DNA from: a gamma proteobacterium HIMB55 | Lineage (GTDB): Bacteria > Pseudomonadota > Gammaproteobacteria > Pseudomonadales > Halieaceae | Assembly (NCBI GenBank): GCA_000227505.4 | Contig: AGIF02000001.1 | Coordinates: 1,260,035-1,324,034 of the forward strand | Length of the DNA: 64,000 nt | Reading direction: 5' to 3' | Part shown: positions 20,150-30,224 of the stretch, one piece after another | Numbering within the stretch: position 1 is the first letter of the stretch | Layout: each line of letters starts with the position of its first letter | Translations under genes and position numbers: made by a program | Notes under the pieces: generated by a model | The model's database searches: none | The model's input: only the letters and a program-made list of their open reading frames with translations | Told to the model about the DNA's origin: nothing

Positions 20150-22999
20150 TCACCCCAGGGCCGCTGAAATAAATGCATCTTGTTCTTTGACGTGAAGCGC
20201 GGTGTAGCCCGCTGATACCGATGCGGAAGCAGGTCGTCCGATGTAGCGCAGTTCCGCACCAAACATCGAGAGCGACACAAGGCGACGCAAGGAATCTTGA
20301 ATCGAATACCATGCCCCTTGATTCATTGGCTCTTCCTGACACCAGACCACATTTGCCTCGCGCGGATAGCTACTTAAAATCTCTTTAAGCTGTGCTTCTG
20401 GCAGAGGATAAAGCTGCTCTATGCGCACCAGAGCTACGTGATCCGCACCTTTTTCGTCGCGCGCAGCATCCAAGTCGTAAAACACCTTCCCAGAGCAAAG
20501 AACCACTCGCGTTACCGCGGATTTATCGGCTACGTGAGGGTCGTCAATTACTGGCTGGAAATGGCCATTAGCAAGGTCATCCATTGTAGAGACAGCCGCC
20601 TTATGACGTAGCAAGCTCTTAGGCGACATGACTATTAACGGCTTTCTTAGCGGTCTTATTGCCTGACGCCGCAGCATGTGGAATACCTGTGCTGGCGTCG
20701 ATGGCACACAAACTTGAATGTTCTCCTGCGCCGAGAGCTGCAGGTAGCGCTCAAGACGCGCAGAAGAGTGCTCCGGCCCCTGCCCCTCGTATCCGTGCGG
20801 CAGCAACATGGTAAGACCACACAGTCGAGCCCACTTATACTCGCCGCTTGTGATGAACTGATCGATGACAACCTGTGCACCATTCGCAAAATCACCAAAC
20901 TGGGCTTCCCAAATCACCAGCCCCGTTGGTGCGGTTGTTGCGTAGCCGTATTCGAAGGCCAGTACAGCTTCCTCGGACAACAGCGAATCGTAGATATTAA
21001 ACTCGGCTTGCTCATCAGACAGATGTTGCAAAGGAATATGTGCATGATGTTTGTTTTGCGCATGCAACACCGCGTGACGATGCGAGAAGGTGCCACGACC
21101 GACATCTTGTCCGGTCATACGCACGGGATAGCCCTCAGCTAACAACGTCGCGTACGCCATGTTTTCCGCAAAGCCCCAGTTAACTTCAAGCGCCCCAGCA
21201 GCCATTTTGTTGCGATCTTCGATCAGCTTTTTCACTTGGCGCTGGACAGCAAGTCCATCAGGAATCTGCCCCATGCCCTCAGCCAACGCTCTTAAACGTG
21301 GTAGCTCAACCGTGGTGTCACAGTCGATATCCCAGCTGTGACCAAGGTAAGGCTTCCAATCAACGAAGAGACTGGTGTTAGGCTCCATAACGAGCTGAGC
21401 AACCATCGGCTCGCCACGATCCAAGGACTCCCGATAGCGCTCCATCAGCGCATCGTCTTCATCTTTGGTAAGCACATCCTCTGTGATGAGTCTCTGCGCG
21501 TATAGATCGCGAGTCGACGCATGCTTTTTAATTGTTGCGTACATCATCGGCTGGGTGACCGAAGGCTCGTCGGCCTCGTTATGGCCACGACGTCGGTAAC
21601 ACACCAAATCGATGACAACGTCCTTCTTGAACTGATTTCGGAAATCAACAGCAAGTTGCGTAGCAAAGACGACCGCTTCGGGGTCATCGCCGTTTACGTG
21701 GAAAATGGGCGCTTGCACCATTTTCGCAATATCGGTGCAGTACTCGGTTGATCGCGCATCTTCCTGACGGCTTGTCGTGAAACCCACTTGGTTGTTGATC
21801 ACGATATGCAGCGTTCCGCCGGTTTTGTATCCGCGTGTCTGCGACATCTGGAACGTTTCCATGACAACGCCCTGCCCGGCAAAGGCTGCGTCGCCGTGAA
21901 TAACGATGGGCACAACAGCATCACCGGTCGTGTCCTTTCTTCGGTCCTGCCGCGCTCGCACCGAACCCTCGACCACAGGAGAAACAATTTCCAAGTGCGA
22001 CGGATTGAACGCGAGTGCTAGATGCACCTCGCCGCCCGGCGTCATGATGTTCGAGGAGAAACCCTGATGGTATTTAACGTCGCCTGATCCGAAATAAGAG
22101 GCACGGCCCTCAAACTCATCGAAAAGCTCGCTAGGATTCTTACCTAGGATGTTGACCAGAACATTAAGCCGCCCACGGTGTGCCATACCAATGCAGACTT
22201 CTTTGGCACCGTAACCGCCAATCCGCTGTATTGCTTCAGCCATCATTGGAATTAGACTTTCGCCGCCCTCAAGGCCGAAGCGCTTCGTGCCTGGATATTT
22301 AGAAGCCAGCGACTTCTCCAATCCTTCGGCTTTTATTAAGCGGCGTAATATTTGAATACGGCTCTCGCGATCGAGAGCAGGAGCGCTGCGAACCGACTCC
22401 ATGCGGCTCATAATCCAATGACGTTCATCGGTGTTCACAATGTGCATGAACTCTGCGCCAATCGTATTGCAATACGTTTTTTCTAGCGCAGCGCGGATCT
22501 CAGCAAGCGTGGCGTCGGCTTTACCGATGTACAGGCTACCCACCTGGAATACGGTATCCAAATCTGCTTCTGAGAGCTCGTGGAACTGCAAATCTAAGTC
22601 GGGTACCGGCGCCCTTGGATGCAAGGCTAACGGATCGAGCTGTGCTTTTTGATGCCCTCTCTGACGATACGCAGAGATCATCTGTACAACACGAACCTGC
22701 TTTCGCTCGTATTCGGTCGCTTGAGAGTCCTGACTGCGAGTCGCTTCAGTTCGCACTCGCATTTTGCTGATTCGAGCAAACTGGGCTCGCAAGACCGAGT
22801 GAGGTAGGTCACGCGCGGCATGAGTCGCTGTGTCGACCTTTGGCAGACGGTCAAAGTATTCGCGCCACTGCTGCGGCACATCGTTTGGATCTTTTAAGTA
22901 CGCCTCATATAGGTCCTCTACATACGCGGCATTGCCGCCAGAGAGGTGAGACGTACTTCGCTGCTGCTCCATGCTAGGTAGGTCTATCGACTCATCCAT
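20150..22999 (-). CDS. sucA: 2-Oxoglutarate dehydrogenase E1 component
   Basis: Thiamine diphosphate enzyme that decarboxylates 2-oxoglutarate, about 949 residues. It has the N-terminal LSGGNAAYVEDLYEAYL motif that docks to E2, GMAHRGRLNVLVNILGK, the ThDP-binding GDAAFAGQGVVMETFQMS and the C-terminal QEEPMNQGAW. I chose the ATG at 22997-22999, seven bases after GGGGGA, over a GTG two codons upstream that would sit too close to this ribosome binding site. It begins the suc part of the block after a terminator and a leader with an inverted repeat. Confidence 0.97.
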   Translation of the reverse strand: MDESIDLPSMEQQRSTSHLSGGNAAYVEDLYEAYLKDPNDVPQQWREYFDRLPKVDTATHAARDLPHSVLRAQFARISKMRVRTEATRSQDSQATEYERKQVRVVQMISAYRQRGHQKAQLDPLALHPRAPVPDLDLQFHELSEADLDTVFQVGSLYIGKADATLAEIRAALEKTYCNTIGAEFMHIVNTDERHWIMSRMESVRSAPALDRESRIQILRRLIKAEGLEKSLASKYPGTKRFGLEGGESLIPMMAEAIQRIGGYGAKEVCIGMAHRGRLNVLVNILGKNPSELFDEFEGRASYFGSGDVKYHQGFSSNIMTPGGEVHLALAFNPSHLEIVSPVVEGSVRARQDRRKDTTGDAVVPIVIHGDAAFAGQGVVMETFQMSQTRGYKTGGTLHIVINNQVGFTTSRQEDARSTEYCTDIAKMVQAPIFHVNGDDPEAVVFATQLAVDFRNQFKKDVVIDLVCYRRRGHNEADEPSVTQPMMYATIKKHASTRDLYAQRLITEDVLTKDEDDALMERYRESLDRGEPMVAQLVMEPNTSLFVDWKPYLGHSWDIDCDTTVELPRLRALAEGMGQIPDGLAVQRQVKKLIEDRNKMAAGALEVNWGFAENMAYATLLAEGYPVRMTGQDVGRGTFSHRHAVLHAQNKHHAHIPLQHLSDEQAEFNIYDSLLSEEAVLAFEYGYATTAPTGLVIWEAQFGDFANGAQVVIDQFITSGEYKWARLCGLTMLLPHGYEGQGPEHSSARLERYLQLSAQENIQVCVPSTPAQVFHMLRRQAIRPLRKPLIVMSPKSLLRHKAAVSTMDDLANGHFQPVIDDPHVADKSAVTRVVLCSGKVFYDLDAARDEKGADHVALVRIEQLYPLPEAQLKEILSSYPREANVVWCQEEPMNQGAWYSIQDSLRRLVSLSMFGAELRYIGRPASASVSAGYTALHVKEQDAFISAALG

Positions 23000-23022
23000 G
23001 CACACTTCCCCCGAAGTCTCAC

Positions 23023-23055
23023 GCAGTGATGTTTTTGTTTGGTATATATCACTGC
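23023..23055 (-). promoter_or_regulatory. Inverted repeat in the sucA leader, candidate operator
   Basis: GCAGTGAT (23023-23030) and ATCACTGC (23048-23055) form a perfect eight-base inverted repeat with a 17-base spacer; the inner bases include a TATATA on the minus strand that could be a -10 element. It lies between the sdh terminator and the sucA ribosome binding site. It could be a repressor site or an RNA hairpin. Confidence 0.4.
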
Positions 23056-23116
23056 TCTCGGAGGAATATCTTACTCTCTTAGTCCCCGCTTTCCCACGAA
23101 AGCCGAGCCCTAAAAA

Positions 23117-23142
23117 CGAAAAAACGCCGCAAAAGCGGCGTT
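23117..23142 (-). terminator. Intrinsic terminator after sdhB
   Basis: AACGCCGC/GCGGCGTT forms an eight-base stem with an AAAA loop at 23123-23142. In the minus direction it is followed by a T-run. It lies about 50 bases after the sdhB stop and would end or weaken the sdhCDAB transcript before sucA. Confidence 0.85.
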
Positions 23143-23189
23143 AATTTTCCATAATATTCCCAAGAGGAATACTACCTATAACTTGATAG

Positions 23190-23897
23190 TCAGGCAGCGC
23201 GATTTAGAAGCATTGTACGGATATGACCAATCGCTCGCGTAGGATTCAAGCCCTTAGGACAGACATTCACGCAGTTCTGAATGCCGTGGCATCGGAACAC
23301 ACTGAAGGGGTCATCAAGCTTAGCCAAACGCTCGTCTGTAGCCTGATCACGACTATCAGCAAGGAAGCGATACGCCTGTAATAAACCCGCAGGACCAACG
23401 AAACGGTCAGGGTTCCACCAGAAAGATGGGCAGCTCGTCGAACAACAAGCGCACAGAATACACTCGTACAAACCATCCAGCTTCGCGCGATCCTCAGGCG
23501 TCTGAAGACGCTCAATTGCGGGTGCTGGGGTATTGTTCTGCAAGAATGGTTCAATTTTCTCGTACTGCGCGTAGAAGAGGCTCATATCAACAACGAGATC
23601 CCGAACGACAGGCAGCCCAGGCAAGGGACGAATCACAAGCTTATTATTTTTCACTGCCTCTGAGAGTGGCGTTATGCAGGCAAGACCGTTCTTGCCGTTC
23701 ATATTAAGGCCGTCAGACCCACAAACACCCTCTCGGCAACTTCTGCGGTAGGTGACGCTCGCGTCATAGTCGGCTTTAATCATCTCAAGTACGTCAAGCA
23801 CCATAAGGTCCTTGCCGCCCGTGTCGACATTGTAGTCCTGCATTTGAGGTGCAGAATCGGTTTCAGGATTGAAGCGATATACGCTGACCTGCAACAT
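23190..23897 (-). CDS. sdhB: Succinate dehydrogenase iron-sulfur subunit
   Basis: Carries electrons from SdhA to the membrane anchor through [2Fe-2S], [4Fe-4S] and [3Fe-4S] clusters. The 235-residue protein shows all three ligand sets: CREGVCGSDG with a later C for the 2Fe centre, CILCACCSTSCPSF for the 4Fe centre and CHGIQNCVNVCPKGLNP for the 3Fe centre. It is 18 bases after sdhA. Confidence 0.98.
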   Translation of the reverse strand: MLQVSVYRFNPETDSAPQMQDYNVDTGGKDLMVLDVLEMIKADYDASVTYRRSCREGVCGSDGLNMNGKNGLACITPLSEAVKNNKLVIRPLPGLPVVRDLVVDMSLFYAQYEKIEPFLQNNTPAPAIERLQTPEDRAKLDGLYECILCACCSTSCPSFWWNPDRFVGPAGLLQAYRFLADSRDQATDERLAKLDDPFSVFRCHGIQNCVNVCPKGLNPTRAIGHIRTMLLNRAA

Positions 23898-23915
23898 TAC
23901 TTATCTCCCAGCAGA

Positions 23916-25679
23916 TTAGTAGGTACGAATTTTTGGTTGGAAAGTCTCAACCGTCTTCGGTGTAAAGTTCACTGAGCGCTTGCTCACAGCACGGCCTTCA
24001 CGGTGATAGATCGAGTGACACAACCACTCGTCGTCGTTTCGCTCCGTAAAGTCCTCGCGTGCGTGAGCACCGCGACTCTCTTTTCTCGCTTCGGCAACAA
24101 TAGCGGTCGCCTCAGCAGTTTCAAACAGGTTCTGCAGCTCTAGACACTCAATGCGCGCCGTGTTGAAGGCGTTGCTCTTGTCTTCAAGCTTCACATTAGC
24201 AATGCGCTCTTTCAGATCATCAAGCTTCTTAATGCCCTGCTGCATGAATTCGCCGTTACGGAATACACCGAAGTAATTCTGCATAACGCCCTGTAGCTCT
24301 TTACGCAGCGCGGCAACATTCTCACCACCCTCACGCTCGTTAAGCGCCACCAGGCGAGAGTTTGATTCTTCAATGTCGCTCGCTGTCGCGTCGCGCATAT
24401 CGATACCCTGGCGCAGTGCATCTTCAATGAAGAGACCTGACGCTCGGCCGAACACAACCAAGTCAAGAAGTGAGTTACCGCCGAGTCGGTTAGCGCCGTG
24501 TACCGATACACAAGCAATCTCACCACAGGCATAAAGCCCTGGAATCACTTGATCGTTGCCGTCTGCGTCGACAGTCAGTGCCTGACCATGGATGTTCGTT
24601 GGAATGCCGCCCATCATGTAGTGGCACGTTGGAACCACAGGAATTGGCTCTTTAACAGGGTCAACGTGAGCGAATGTGCGTGACAGCTCACAAATACCTG
24701 GGAGCCGTGATTCAAGGACTTCCTCACCGAGGTGATCGAGCTTCAGCTTCACATGGTCGCCGTTTGGTCCACAACCACGACCCTCGAGAATTTCTAGGAT
24801 CATAGAGCGTGCAACTACATCTCGACCGGCAAGATCTTTGGCATTTGGCGCATATCGCTCCATGAAGCGCTCGCCATCGGCATTAATTAAGTACCCACCC
24901 TCGCCGCGACAACCCTCGGTAACGAGCGTGCCCGCACCGTAGATGCCGGTTGGGTGGAACTGCCACATTTCCATGTCTTGCACGGGAACGCCCGCGCGCA
25001 GTGCCATACCGACACCGTCACCCGTGTTGATGTGTGCATTTGTGGTCGATGCGTAGATACGCCCCGCCCCGCCAGTCGCAAAGACCGTTGCTTTCGACTT
25101 CACGTAGACGGTTTCTCCGGTCTCGATGCAAATCGCAATCACACCAACTATTGCACCGTCTTGGTTTTTGACCAGCTCAGTCGCGAACCACTCATTGAAG
25201 AATACAGTCTCGTTCTTGACATTGTTTTGGTAGAGCGTGTGAAGCAACGCATGGCCCGTTCTGTCCGCAGCTGCGCAAGTGCGAGCCGCCTGACCGCCTT
25301 CACCGTAATTCTTGGACTGACCACCAAACGGACGCTGGTAAATGCGTCCCTCTTCTGTGCGGGAGAACGGCAGCCCCATGTGCTCCAACTCAAAGATGGC
25401 CTCAGGACCCACAGAGCACATATATTCGATCGCGTCCTGATCCCCGATGTAGTCACTGCCTTTTACAGTGTCGTACATGTGCCAGCGCCAATCATCTTGT
25501 GGATCTGCACTTGCAATCGCACAAGTGATACCACCTTGCGCGCTCACGGTGTGTGATCGCGTTGGAAATACTTTTGAAATGACGGCTGTTTTATAACCGG
25601 ATTGTGCCAATTGCAGCGCAGCGCGCATACCGGCACCGCCGCCACCTACAATCACTCCATCGAACGAGATAGTTCGCAT
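23916..25679 (-). CDS. sdhA: Succinate dehydrogenase flavoprotein subunit
   Basis: Catalytic flavoprotein that oxidises succinate to fumarate; 587 residues, as in E. coli. The FAD site begins [12 protein letters not shown], the covalent FAD histidine is in [10 protein letters not shown] near residue 43, and the active-site arginine block [19 protein letters not shown] is intact. The C-terminus ends with the usual [10 protein letters not shown] region. It is in the sdhCDAB order. Confidence 0.98.
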   Translation of the reverse strand: MRTISFDGVIVGGGGAGMRAALQLAQSGYKTAVISKVFPTRSHTVSAQGGITCAIASADPQDDWRWHMYDTVKGSDYIGDQDAIEYMCSVGPEAIFELEHMGLPFSRTEEGRIYQRPFGGQSKNYGEGGQAARTCAAADRTGHALLHTLYQNNVKNETVFFNEWFATELVKNQDGAIVGVIAICIETGETVYVKSKATVFATGGAGRIYASTTNAHINTGDGVGMALRAGVPVQDMEMWQFHPTGIYGAGTLVTEGCRGEGGYLINADGERFMERYAPNAKDLAGRDVVARSMILEILEGRGCGPNGDHVKLKLDHLGEEVLESRLPGICELSRTFAHVDPVKEPIPVVPTCHYMMGGIPTNIHGQALTVDADGNDQVIPGLYACGEIACVSVHGANRLGGNSLLDLVVFGRASGLFIEDALRQGIDMRDATASDIEESNSRLVALNEREGGENVAALRKELQGVMQNYFGVFRNGEFMQQGIKKLDDLKERIANVKLEDKSNAFNTARIECLELQNLFETAEATAIVAEARKESRGAHAREDFTERNDDEWLCHSIYHREGRAVSKRSVNFTPKTVETFQPKIRTY

Positions 25680-25718
25680 TGCTTTGCTTCTCCCAAGCAG
25701 ACCGCGCTATTACGCGGC

Positions 25719-26093
25719 TTATCCCCAAATAACTTGAATTACCCAGATGGCGTAAACCACCAAGGTCAATACCACTGCAATTTGCAGAACCGGCCGCACG
25801 ACGTTACCGATCGATCCCAGCATGTATTCCGTCAGATAGTCAGTAAACACTGTCCAAAGACCAATCCACGCATGGGACACATAGGCACCAATCGCAAGCA
25901 GCGTGAAAACCTTCATTGCGGTTGAGTCGTGCAGCTCGCGCCAGGAAGTGTAGTCAATCCCATTAGCGATCTGGTAACCAATGAACAAAAAATATGCCAG
26001 CATGATCAGCGAGCTGACTCGCTGGATGAGCCAGTCCGATAAACCGTTACGACTAAAACTGGTTACCTGCGTTACCACAGCGCTACTCCCCAT
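25719..26093 (-). CDS. sdhD: Succinate dehydrogenase membrane anchor SdhD
   Basis: A 124-residue cytochrome b556 subunit with three membrane helices. FSRNGLSDWLIQRVSS corresponds to the RNG start of the family, and HAWIGLWTVFTDYL holds the haem-ligand histidine and the quinone-site tyrosine region. The start overlaps the end of sdhC by 22 bases; a GTG six codons in is an alternative start that would reduce the overlap. Confidence 0.93.
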   Translation of the reverse strand: MGSSAVVTQVTSFSRNGLSDWLIQRVSSLIMLAYFLFIGYQIANGIDYTSWRELHDSTAMKVFTLLAIGAYVSHAWIGLWTVFTDYLTEYMLGSIGNVVRPVLQIAVVLTLVVYAIWVIQVIWG

Positions 26094-26461
26094 ACCACAG
26101 CGGCAATAGCGGCCGCACCGAAAAGAATACGAGCGCCTAGGGCCCCGCCTTTGAAGTCTTCACCAACACCCATGTCCATAATGAGGTGACGGATACCTGC
26201 GAGGGCGTGATACGAAAACACAACCAAAAAGCCCCACAAGACAACTTTGGCCACCGAGGAGTTCAGGATTGTCACCAGCGCATCGAAACTCTCTTGCGAC
26301 GAGAGACTCATATCCAACGCCCAAACCATTAATAGGCTTGATACGAACAGCAGCACCCCTGTAACTCGGTGAGAAATCGATGCCCAAGCTGTGATTGGCA
26401 GCTTGATGGTGCTGATGTCTAAATTGACAGGACGGCTGTCCTTACTTCCGCGTGGTTTCAC
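26072..26461 (-). CDS. sdhC: Succinate dehydrogenase cytochrome b556 subunit SdhC
   Basis: Membrane anchor that binds haem b and quinone with SdhD. I chose the GTG at 26459-26461, giving 129 residues beginning VKPRGSKDSRPVNLDISTI, which matches the family start and length. The longer frame up to 26527 would begin upstream of the predicted promoter, so it is not used. Three hydrophobic helices, with SHRVTGVLLF in helix I and YHALAGIRHLIMD containing the haem-ligand histidine. Confidence 0.92.
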   Translation of the reverse strand: MKPRGSKDSRPVNLDISTIKLPITAWASISHRVTGVLLFVSSLLMVWALDMSLSSQESFDALVTILNSSVAKVVLWGFLVVFSYHALAGIRHLIMDMGVGEDFKGGALGARILFGAAAIAAVVWGVALW

Positions 26462-26505
26462 TTCATAGCCCCCAGAGCAGTCAAGTGGTCTGAAATTGAG
26501 GCGTG

Positions 26506-26534
26506 AGTATAGGTAGTCGCTTCGCAACTGACAA
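26506..26534 (-). promoter_or_regulatory. Predicted sigma-70 promoter of sdhCDAB
   Basis: TTGTCA (26529-26534) and TATACT (26506-26511), read on the minus strand, are 17 bases apart, one mismatch each from consensus. Transcription would start near 26499, leaving a leader of about 38 bases before the sdhC GTG. Confidence 0.75.
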
Positions 26535-26591
26535 ATTCATATCGCAAAAGACGATCATTTGTGCGGTCTTCGCAGTTGGATTGTTGTAAAA

Positions 26592-26620
26592 TTGACAGCA
26601 TCAACGAGCGCCGCTAGTTT
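26592..26620 (+). promoter_or_regulatory. Predicted sigma-70 promoter of gltA
   Basis: A consensus TTGACA (26592-26597) and TAGTTT (26615-26620) are 17 bases apart. The start point would be about 25 bases before the gltA ATG, which has GGGGGA as its ribosome binding site. Confidence 0.6.
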
Positions 26621-26652
26621 GGCGCCACAAAAAATCAGTCGGGGGACTCTCA

Positions 26653-27948
26653 ATGACAAGCAAGACGGCAAAACTCTCTATTCCACAGAGCGACAATACG
26701 ACACTCGATATCGACTTGCCGGTCTACGAAGGCTCCGAAGGCCCCGATGTTGTCGATGTCGCAAAGCTGACGGCCCAAGGGCATTTCACGTTCGACCCCG
26801 GATTCACCTCGACCGCTTCCTGTGAGTCGAAAATCACCTACATTGATGGTGAAAAAGGTGTGCTCTTGCATCGCGGCTACCCCATCGAGCAGCTTGCGGA
26901 GCAATCTGACTACCTCGAGACCTGTTATCTGCTGTTAAATGGCGAACTCCCCAACGCAGAAGAGAAAAAAGCGTTCGTCGATATGGTGACGAACCACACT
27001 ATGGTGCACGAGCAGATCAGAACCTTCTTTAACGGGTTCCGTCGCGACGCTCACCCAATGGCCATTATGTGTGGCGTTGTTGGCGCCCTGTCTGCGTTTT
27101 ATCACGACTCCACTGATATATCGGATCCTTACCACCGCGAAGTCGCAGCGTTTCGTTTGATTGCAAAAATGCCGACCATCGCGGCAATGAGTTACAAGTT
27201 CTCGATCGGTCAGCCATTCATGTACCCACGCAACGATCTGGATTATTCGTCTAACTTCTTGCATATGGTGTTTGGCAACCCCTGCGAGCCAACCGTTATC
27301 TCGCCAACCATCGCCCGCGCGATGGACCGTATCTTCTTGCTCCACGCAGACCATGAGCAGAACGCGTCCACGTCGACTGTGCGTCTTGCAGGCTCGTCAC
27401 AAGCCAACCCATTTGCGTGTATCGCAGCAGGTATTGCGGCGCTCTGGGGACCCTCTCACGGCGGCGCTAACGAAGCTGTCGTTAAGATGCTCGACGAGAT
27501 CGGTGACGTGTCCCGTATTGATGAGTTCGTTGCTAAGGCCAAGGACAAGAACGACCCGTTCCGTTTGATGGGCTTCGGGCACCGGGTTTACAAAAATTTC
27601 GACCCACGTGCGAAAGTCATGAAGCAGGCAGCCGATGAAGTGCTCGCTGAGCTTGGCATTCAGGACGAAAACCTCGAGATCGCTAAGCGACTCGAAGAAA
27701 TCGCCCTCAACGACCCGTACTTCATTGAGAAGAAACTCTATCCTAACGTTGACTTCTACTCCGGCATCATCCTAAAGGCGCTCGGAATCCCCACATCGAT
27801 GTTCACTGTGATCTTCGCGGTAGGACGAACCGTAGGCTGGGTCGCTCACTGGAATGAAATGATTGGCGGTAGCTACAGAATCGGCCGTCCTCGTCAGCTT
27901 TACACCGGCTACTCTGCGCGTGACTTTGTTCCAGTAGAGGATCGATAA
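26653..27948 (+). CDS. gltA: Citrate synthase (type II, hexameric family)
   Basis: Condenses acetyl-CoA and oxaloacetate; 431 residues with the N-terminal extension seen in NADH-sensitive gammaproteobacterial enzymes. Active-site blocks are [15 protein letters not shown] (first histidine), [15 protein letters not shown] (second histidine), and [13 protein letters not shown] (near the catalytic aspartate region), with [15 protein letters not shown] close to the end. Divergent from sdhC, it shares a control region of under 200 bases. A FabH-like gene follows after two bases. Confidence 0.97.
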   Translation: MTSKTAKLSIPQSDNTTLDIDLPVYEGSEGPDVVDVAKLTAQGHFTFDPGFTSTASCESKITYIDGEKGVLLHRGYPIEQLAEQSDYLETCYLLLNGELPNAEEKKAFVDMVTNHTMVHEQIRTFFNGFRRDAHPMAIMCGVVGALSAFYHDSTDISDPYHREVAAFRLIAKMPTIAAMSYKFSIGQPFMYPRNDLDYSSNFLHMVFGNPCEPTVISPTIARAMDRIFLLHADHEQNASTSTVRLAGSSQANPFACIAAGIAALWGPSHGGANEAVVKMLDEIGDVSRIDEFVAKAKDKNDPFRLMGFGHRVYKNFDPRAKVMKQAADEVLAELGIQDENLEIAKRLEEIALNDPYFIEKKLYPNVDFYSGIILKALGIPTSMFTVIFAVGRTVGWVAHWNEMIGGSYRIGRPRQLYTGYSARDFVPVEDR

Positions 27949-27950
27949 CT

Positions 27951-29084
27951 ATGACAGGCACGAATAAGCGCGTTGCTATCTCCGGCGCGGGTCTTTTCAC
28001 ACCTACCGAATCGGTGAGCAACGAGGAATTAGTTGAATCGTTCAACGCCTGGGTCGATCTTTACAACGCCGAAAACGCCGAAGCTATCGCTGCAGGCGAG
28101 TTAGAGGCCAAAGGCCACTCCAACGTTGAATTCATTGAAAAAGCGTCGGGTATCAAATCACGCTTCGTGATGAACAAGTCAGGAATCATCGACCCTGAGC
28201 GGATGGTGCCACGCCTTCGCCCTCGCTCGAATGATGAGCCTTCGGTCATGTGCGAGATGGGCGTCATTGCCGCCAAGCAAGCCATGGAGCAAGCAAACGT
28301 CACTGCTGACGACATTGACGCAGTACTGGTCGCGGCATCAAACATGGAGCGGGCCTACCCCGCGATGGCTATCGAAGTTCAAGCTGAGCTGGGCATCAAA
28401 GGCTTTGCCTTTGATATGAATGTCGCCTGCTCGTCGGCAACATTTGGTATTCAACAAGCCTACGATATGGTCGTCTCTGGCAGCGCCCGGCGTGTACTGA
28501 TGGTGAATCCCGAGATATGTACGGGACACCTCAATTTCCGTGATCGTGACTCTCACTTTATCTTCGGTGACGTCGCTACCGCTGTGGTGGTCGAAGCAGT
28601 CGAGGGGTGTCGGTCGACTCATGCCTTTGAGATTCTTGATACGAAGCTCCAGACGATCTTCAGTAATAACATCAGAAACAACTTCGGCTTTCTCAACCGA
28701 GCAACAGAAGAAGGCATTGGCCAAGTCGACAAATTGTTTGTGCAAGAGGGTCGCAAGGTCTTCCGTGAGGTCTGCCCTGCCGTCGCAGAGCAAATCACCG
28801 AGCAGCTTCAGAAGATGTCGATCGAACCCGATGCCCTAAAACGCATTTGGCTGCATCAAGCCAATCGTAATATGAACGAGCTGATTGCCAAGAAGGTCCT
28901 AGGCCGCGCGCCAAGTGATGCGGAATCACCTACTATCCTCGATGAGTATGCGAACACATCCTCAGCAGGCTCAGTGATTGCCTTCAAAAAGTACAACGAG
29001 GATTTTCAGCCCGGTGATCTCGGAGTACTGTCCTCCTTCGGTGCGGGCTACAGTATCGGCTCAATCGTCCTCAAGCGAATCTAA
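27951..29084 (+). CDS. Beta-ketoacyl-ACP synthase III-like condensing enzyme
   Basis: A 377-residue thiolase-fold synthase with the complete KAS III triad Cys160 ([10 protein letters not shown]), His302 (WLHQANRNM) and Asn335 ([10 protein letters not shown]). It is about 60 residues longer than standard FabH, mainly through an N-terminal insert (residues about 30-60), and resembles the FabH-like proteins of Pseudomonas (PA3286 type) that condense medium-chain acyl-CoA with malonyl-ACP. It starts two bases after gltA and must be cotranscribed with it. Whether it starts fatty acid synthesis from acetyl-CoA or recycles acyl-CoA is not visible from sequence. Confidence 0.88.
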   Translation: MTGTNKRVAISGAGLFTPTESVSNEELVESFNAWVDLYNAENAEAIAAGELEAKGHSNVEFIEKASGIKSRFVMNKSGIIDPERMVPRLRPRSNDEPSVMCEMGVIAAKQAMEQANVTADDIDAVLVAASNMERAYPAMAIEVQAELGIKGFAFDMNVACSSATFGIQQAYDMVVSGSARRVLMVNPEICTGHLNFRDRDSHFIFGDVATAVVVEAVEGCRSTHAFEILDTKLQTIFSNNIRNNFGFLNRATEEGIGQVDKLFVQEGRKVFREVCPAVAEQITEQLQKMSIEPDALKRIWLHQANRNMNELIAKKVLGRAPSDAESPTILDEYANTSSAGSVIAFKKYNEDFQPGDLGVLSSFGAGYSIGSIVLKRI

Positions 29085-29096
29085 ACCGGGCCTGTA

Positions 29097-30164
29097 TCAG
29101 GCTCCATCTACGATCGTTTTTAAGGCTGCCAGTAGCGTTTGCTGCTGGCTTTTATTACCCACCGTAATCCGAACCCACGGCACTAAGTCCTCGCTGGACC
29201 AACTACGCACAAGAATACCTACCTCTCGGAGCTTCTTGGTCAATTGAAGACCCGTATGTTGGGGGTGTGCTGCGAGTAAAAAATTAGCCTCGGACGGTAA
29301 GACACTAAAACCAAGAGCTTCGAGGCCGGATTTCAGGTCAGCTCGGTTTTCAACAATCGTCGCTGACGCCTGCTTAAACCAGTCGGAGTCTGCGATTGCC
29401 GCCGTAGCAACCGCCTGCGCATGTGCGTCGACGGGGTATGAATTAAACGAATCCTTTACGCGTCGGAGCCCTTCAATAAGATCTGGTGACCCTAGCGCAT
29501 AACCGACTCTCAAACCTGCCAATGCGTGGCTCTTCGAGAAGCTGCGCGTGATCAATAAATTATCAAACTGCTCGATAAGCGGCGCCGCGGTATCCGCGCC
29601 AAAGCCATAATAAGCCTCATCAATCACCACCAAACGATCGGAATTAGAAGCGCACAAGTCTTCAATATCGGACAACGAGACAGACATCGCCGTGGGCGCA
29701 TTGGGATTGGGGAACACCACAGGGCCAGACCATGACGCCATGACTGCGAGGTCGATCGATAGATCTTCCCTCATTGACACGCGATGCAGGCCTTTTCCCA
29801 GTAACTTTGCCCATACGGGATAGAAGGTATAGGTCATTGCGGGAATGGCGGGCTGCTGTTCCTTATCGGAGAGAAACGCCGTCCAGGCAAAGGCTAAGAT
29901 CTCATCGGAGCCGTTTGCTACAAGAACATTGTCCTCAGCGAGGTCGCAAAATTCTGCAATTGCTTTGGTGAGCGCCTTTGAGTGTGGATCAGGGTACTTA
30001 CGTAGCCGCTCAGGGTCGATAGACCTACCCGCTTCAAGCGCTGCGCTCGAAGGTGGCAAGGCGTGCTCGTTCGTATTGAGCTTAATAACATCGCTACGCT
30101 GTGCCTGCTCGCCAGGCACGTATGGGGACAATCGGTTAAGGGTCGATGACCAGAAGCGACTCAT
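29097..30164 (-). CDS. hisC: Histidinol-phosphate aminotransferase
   Basis: PLP enzyme of histidine synthesis, 355 residues from the ATG at 30162-30164. This start gives MSRFWSSTLNRLSPYVPGEQ, which matches the family start; a GTG five codons upstream is the alternative and neither has a clear ribosome binding site. Family blocks are KLNTNEHALPPS, VLVANGSDEILAF, VIDEAYYGFG and the PLP-lysine motif SFSKSHALAGLRVGY. It lies alone after the Pho operon, away from any other his gene. Related broad-specificity aminotransferases cannot be fully excluded. Confidence 0.85.
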   Translation of the reverse strand: MSRFWSSTLNRLSPYVPGEQAQRSDVIKLNTNEHALPPSSAALEAGRSIDPERLRKYPDPHSKALTKAIAEFCDLAEDNVLVANGSDEILAFAWTAFLSDKEQQPAIPAMTYTFYPVWAKLLGKGLHRVSMREDLSIDLAVMASWSGPVVFPNPNAPTAMSVSLSDIEDLCASNSDRLVVIDEAYYGFGADTAAPLIEQFDNLLITRSFSKSHALAGLRVGYALGSPDLIEGLRRVKDSFNSYPVDAHAQAVATAAIADSDWFKQASATIVENRADLKSGLEALGFSVLPSEANFLLAAHPQHTGLQLTKKLREVGILVRSWSSEDLVPWVRITVGNKSQQQTLLAALKTIVDGA

Positions 30165-30224
30165 AAAAAAGCGTTTCACTAAGACTTTGAGAAGCGCAGA
30201 GTGTATTCAGTTCGAGCCTTAATG

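Noticed and set aside
24954-25556. 200-codon plus-strand frame across sdhA
   Set aside because: Antisense shadow of sdhA.
26462-26527. Longer sdhC start
   Set aside because: The extension lies across the predicted sdh promoter and does not match the family N-terminus.
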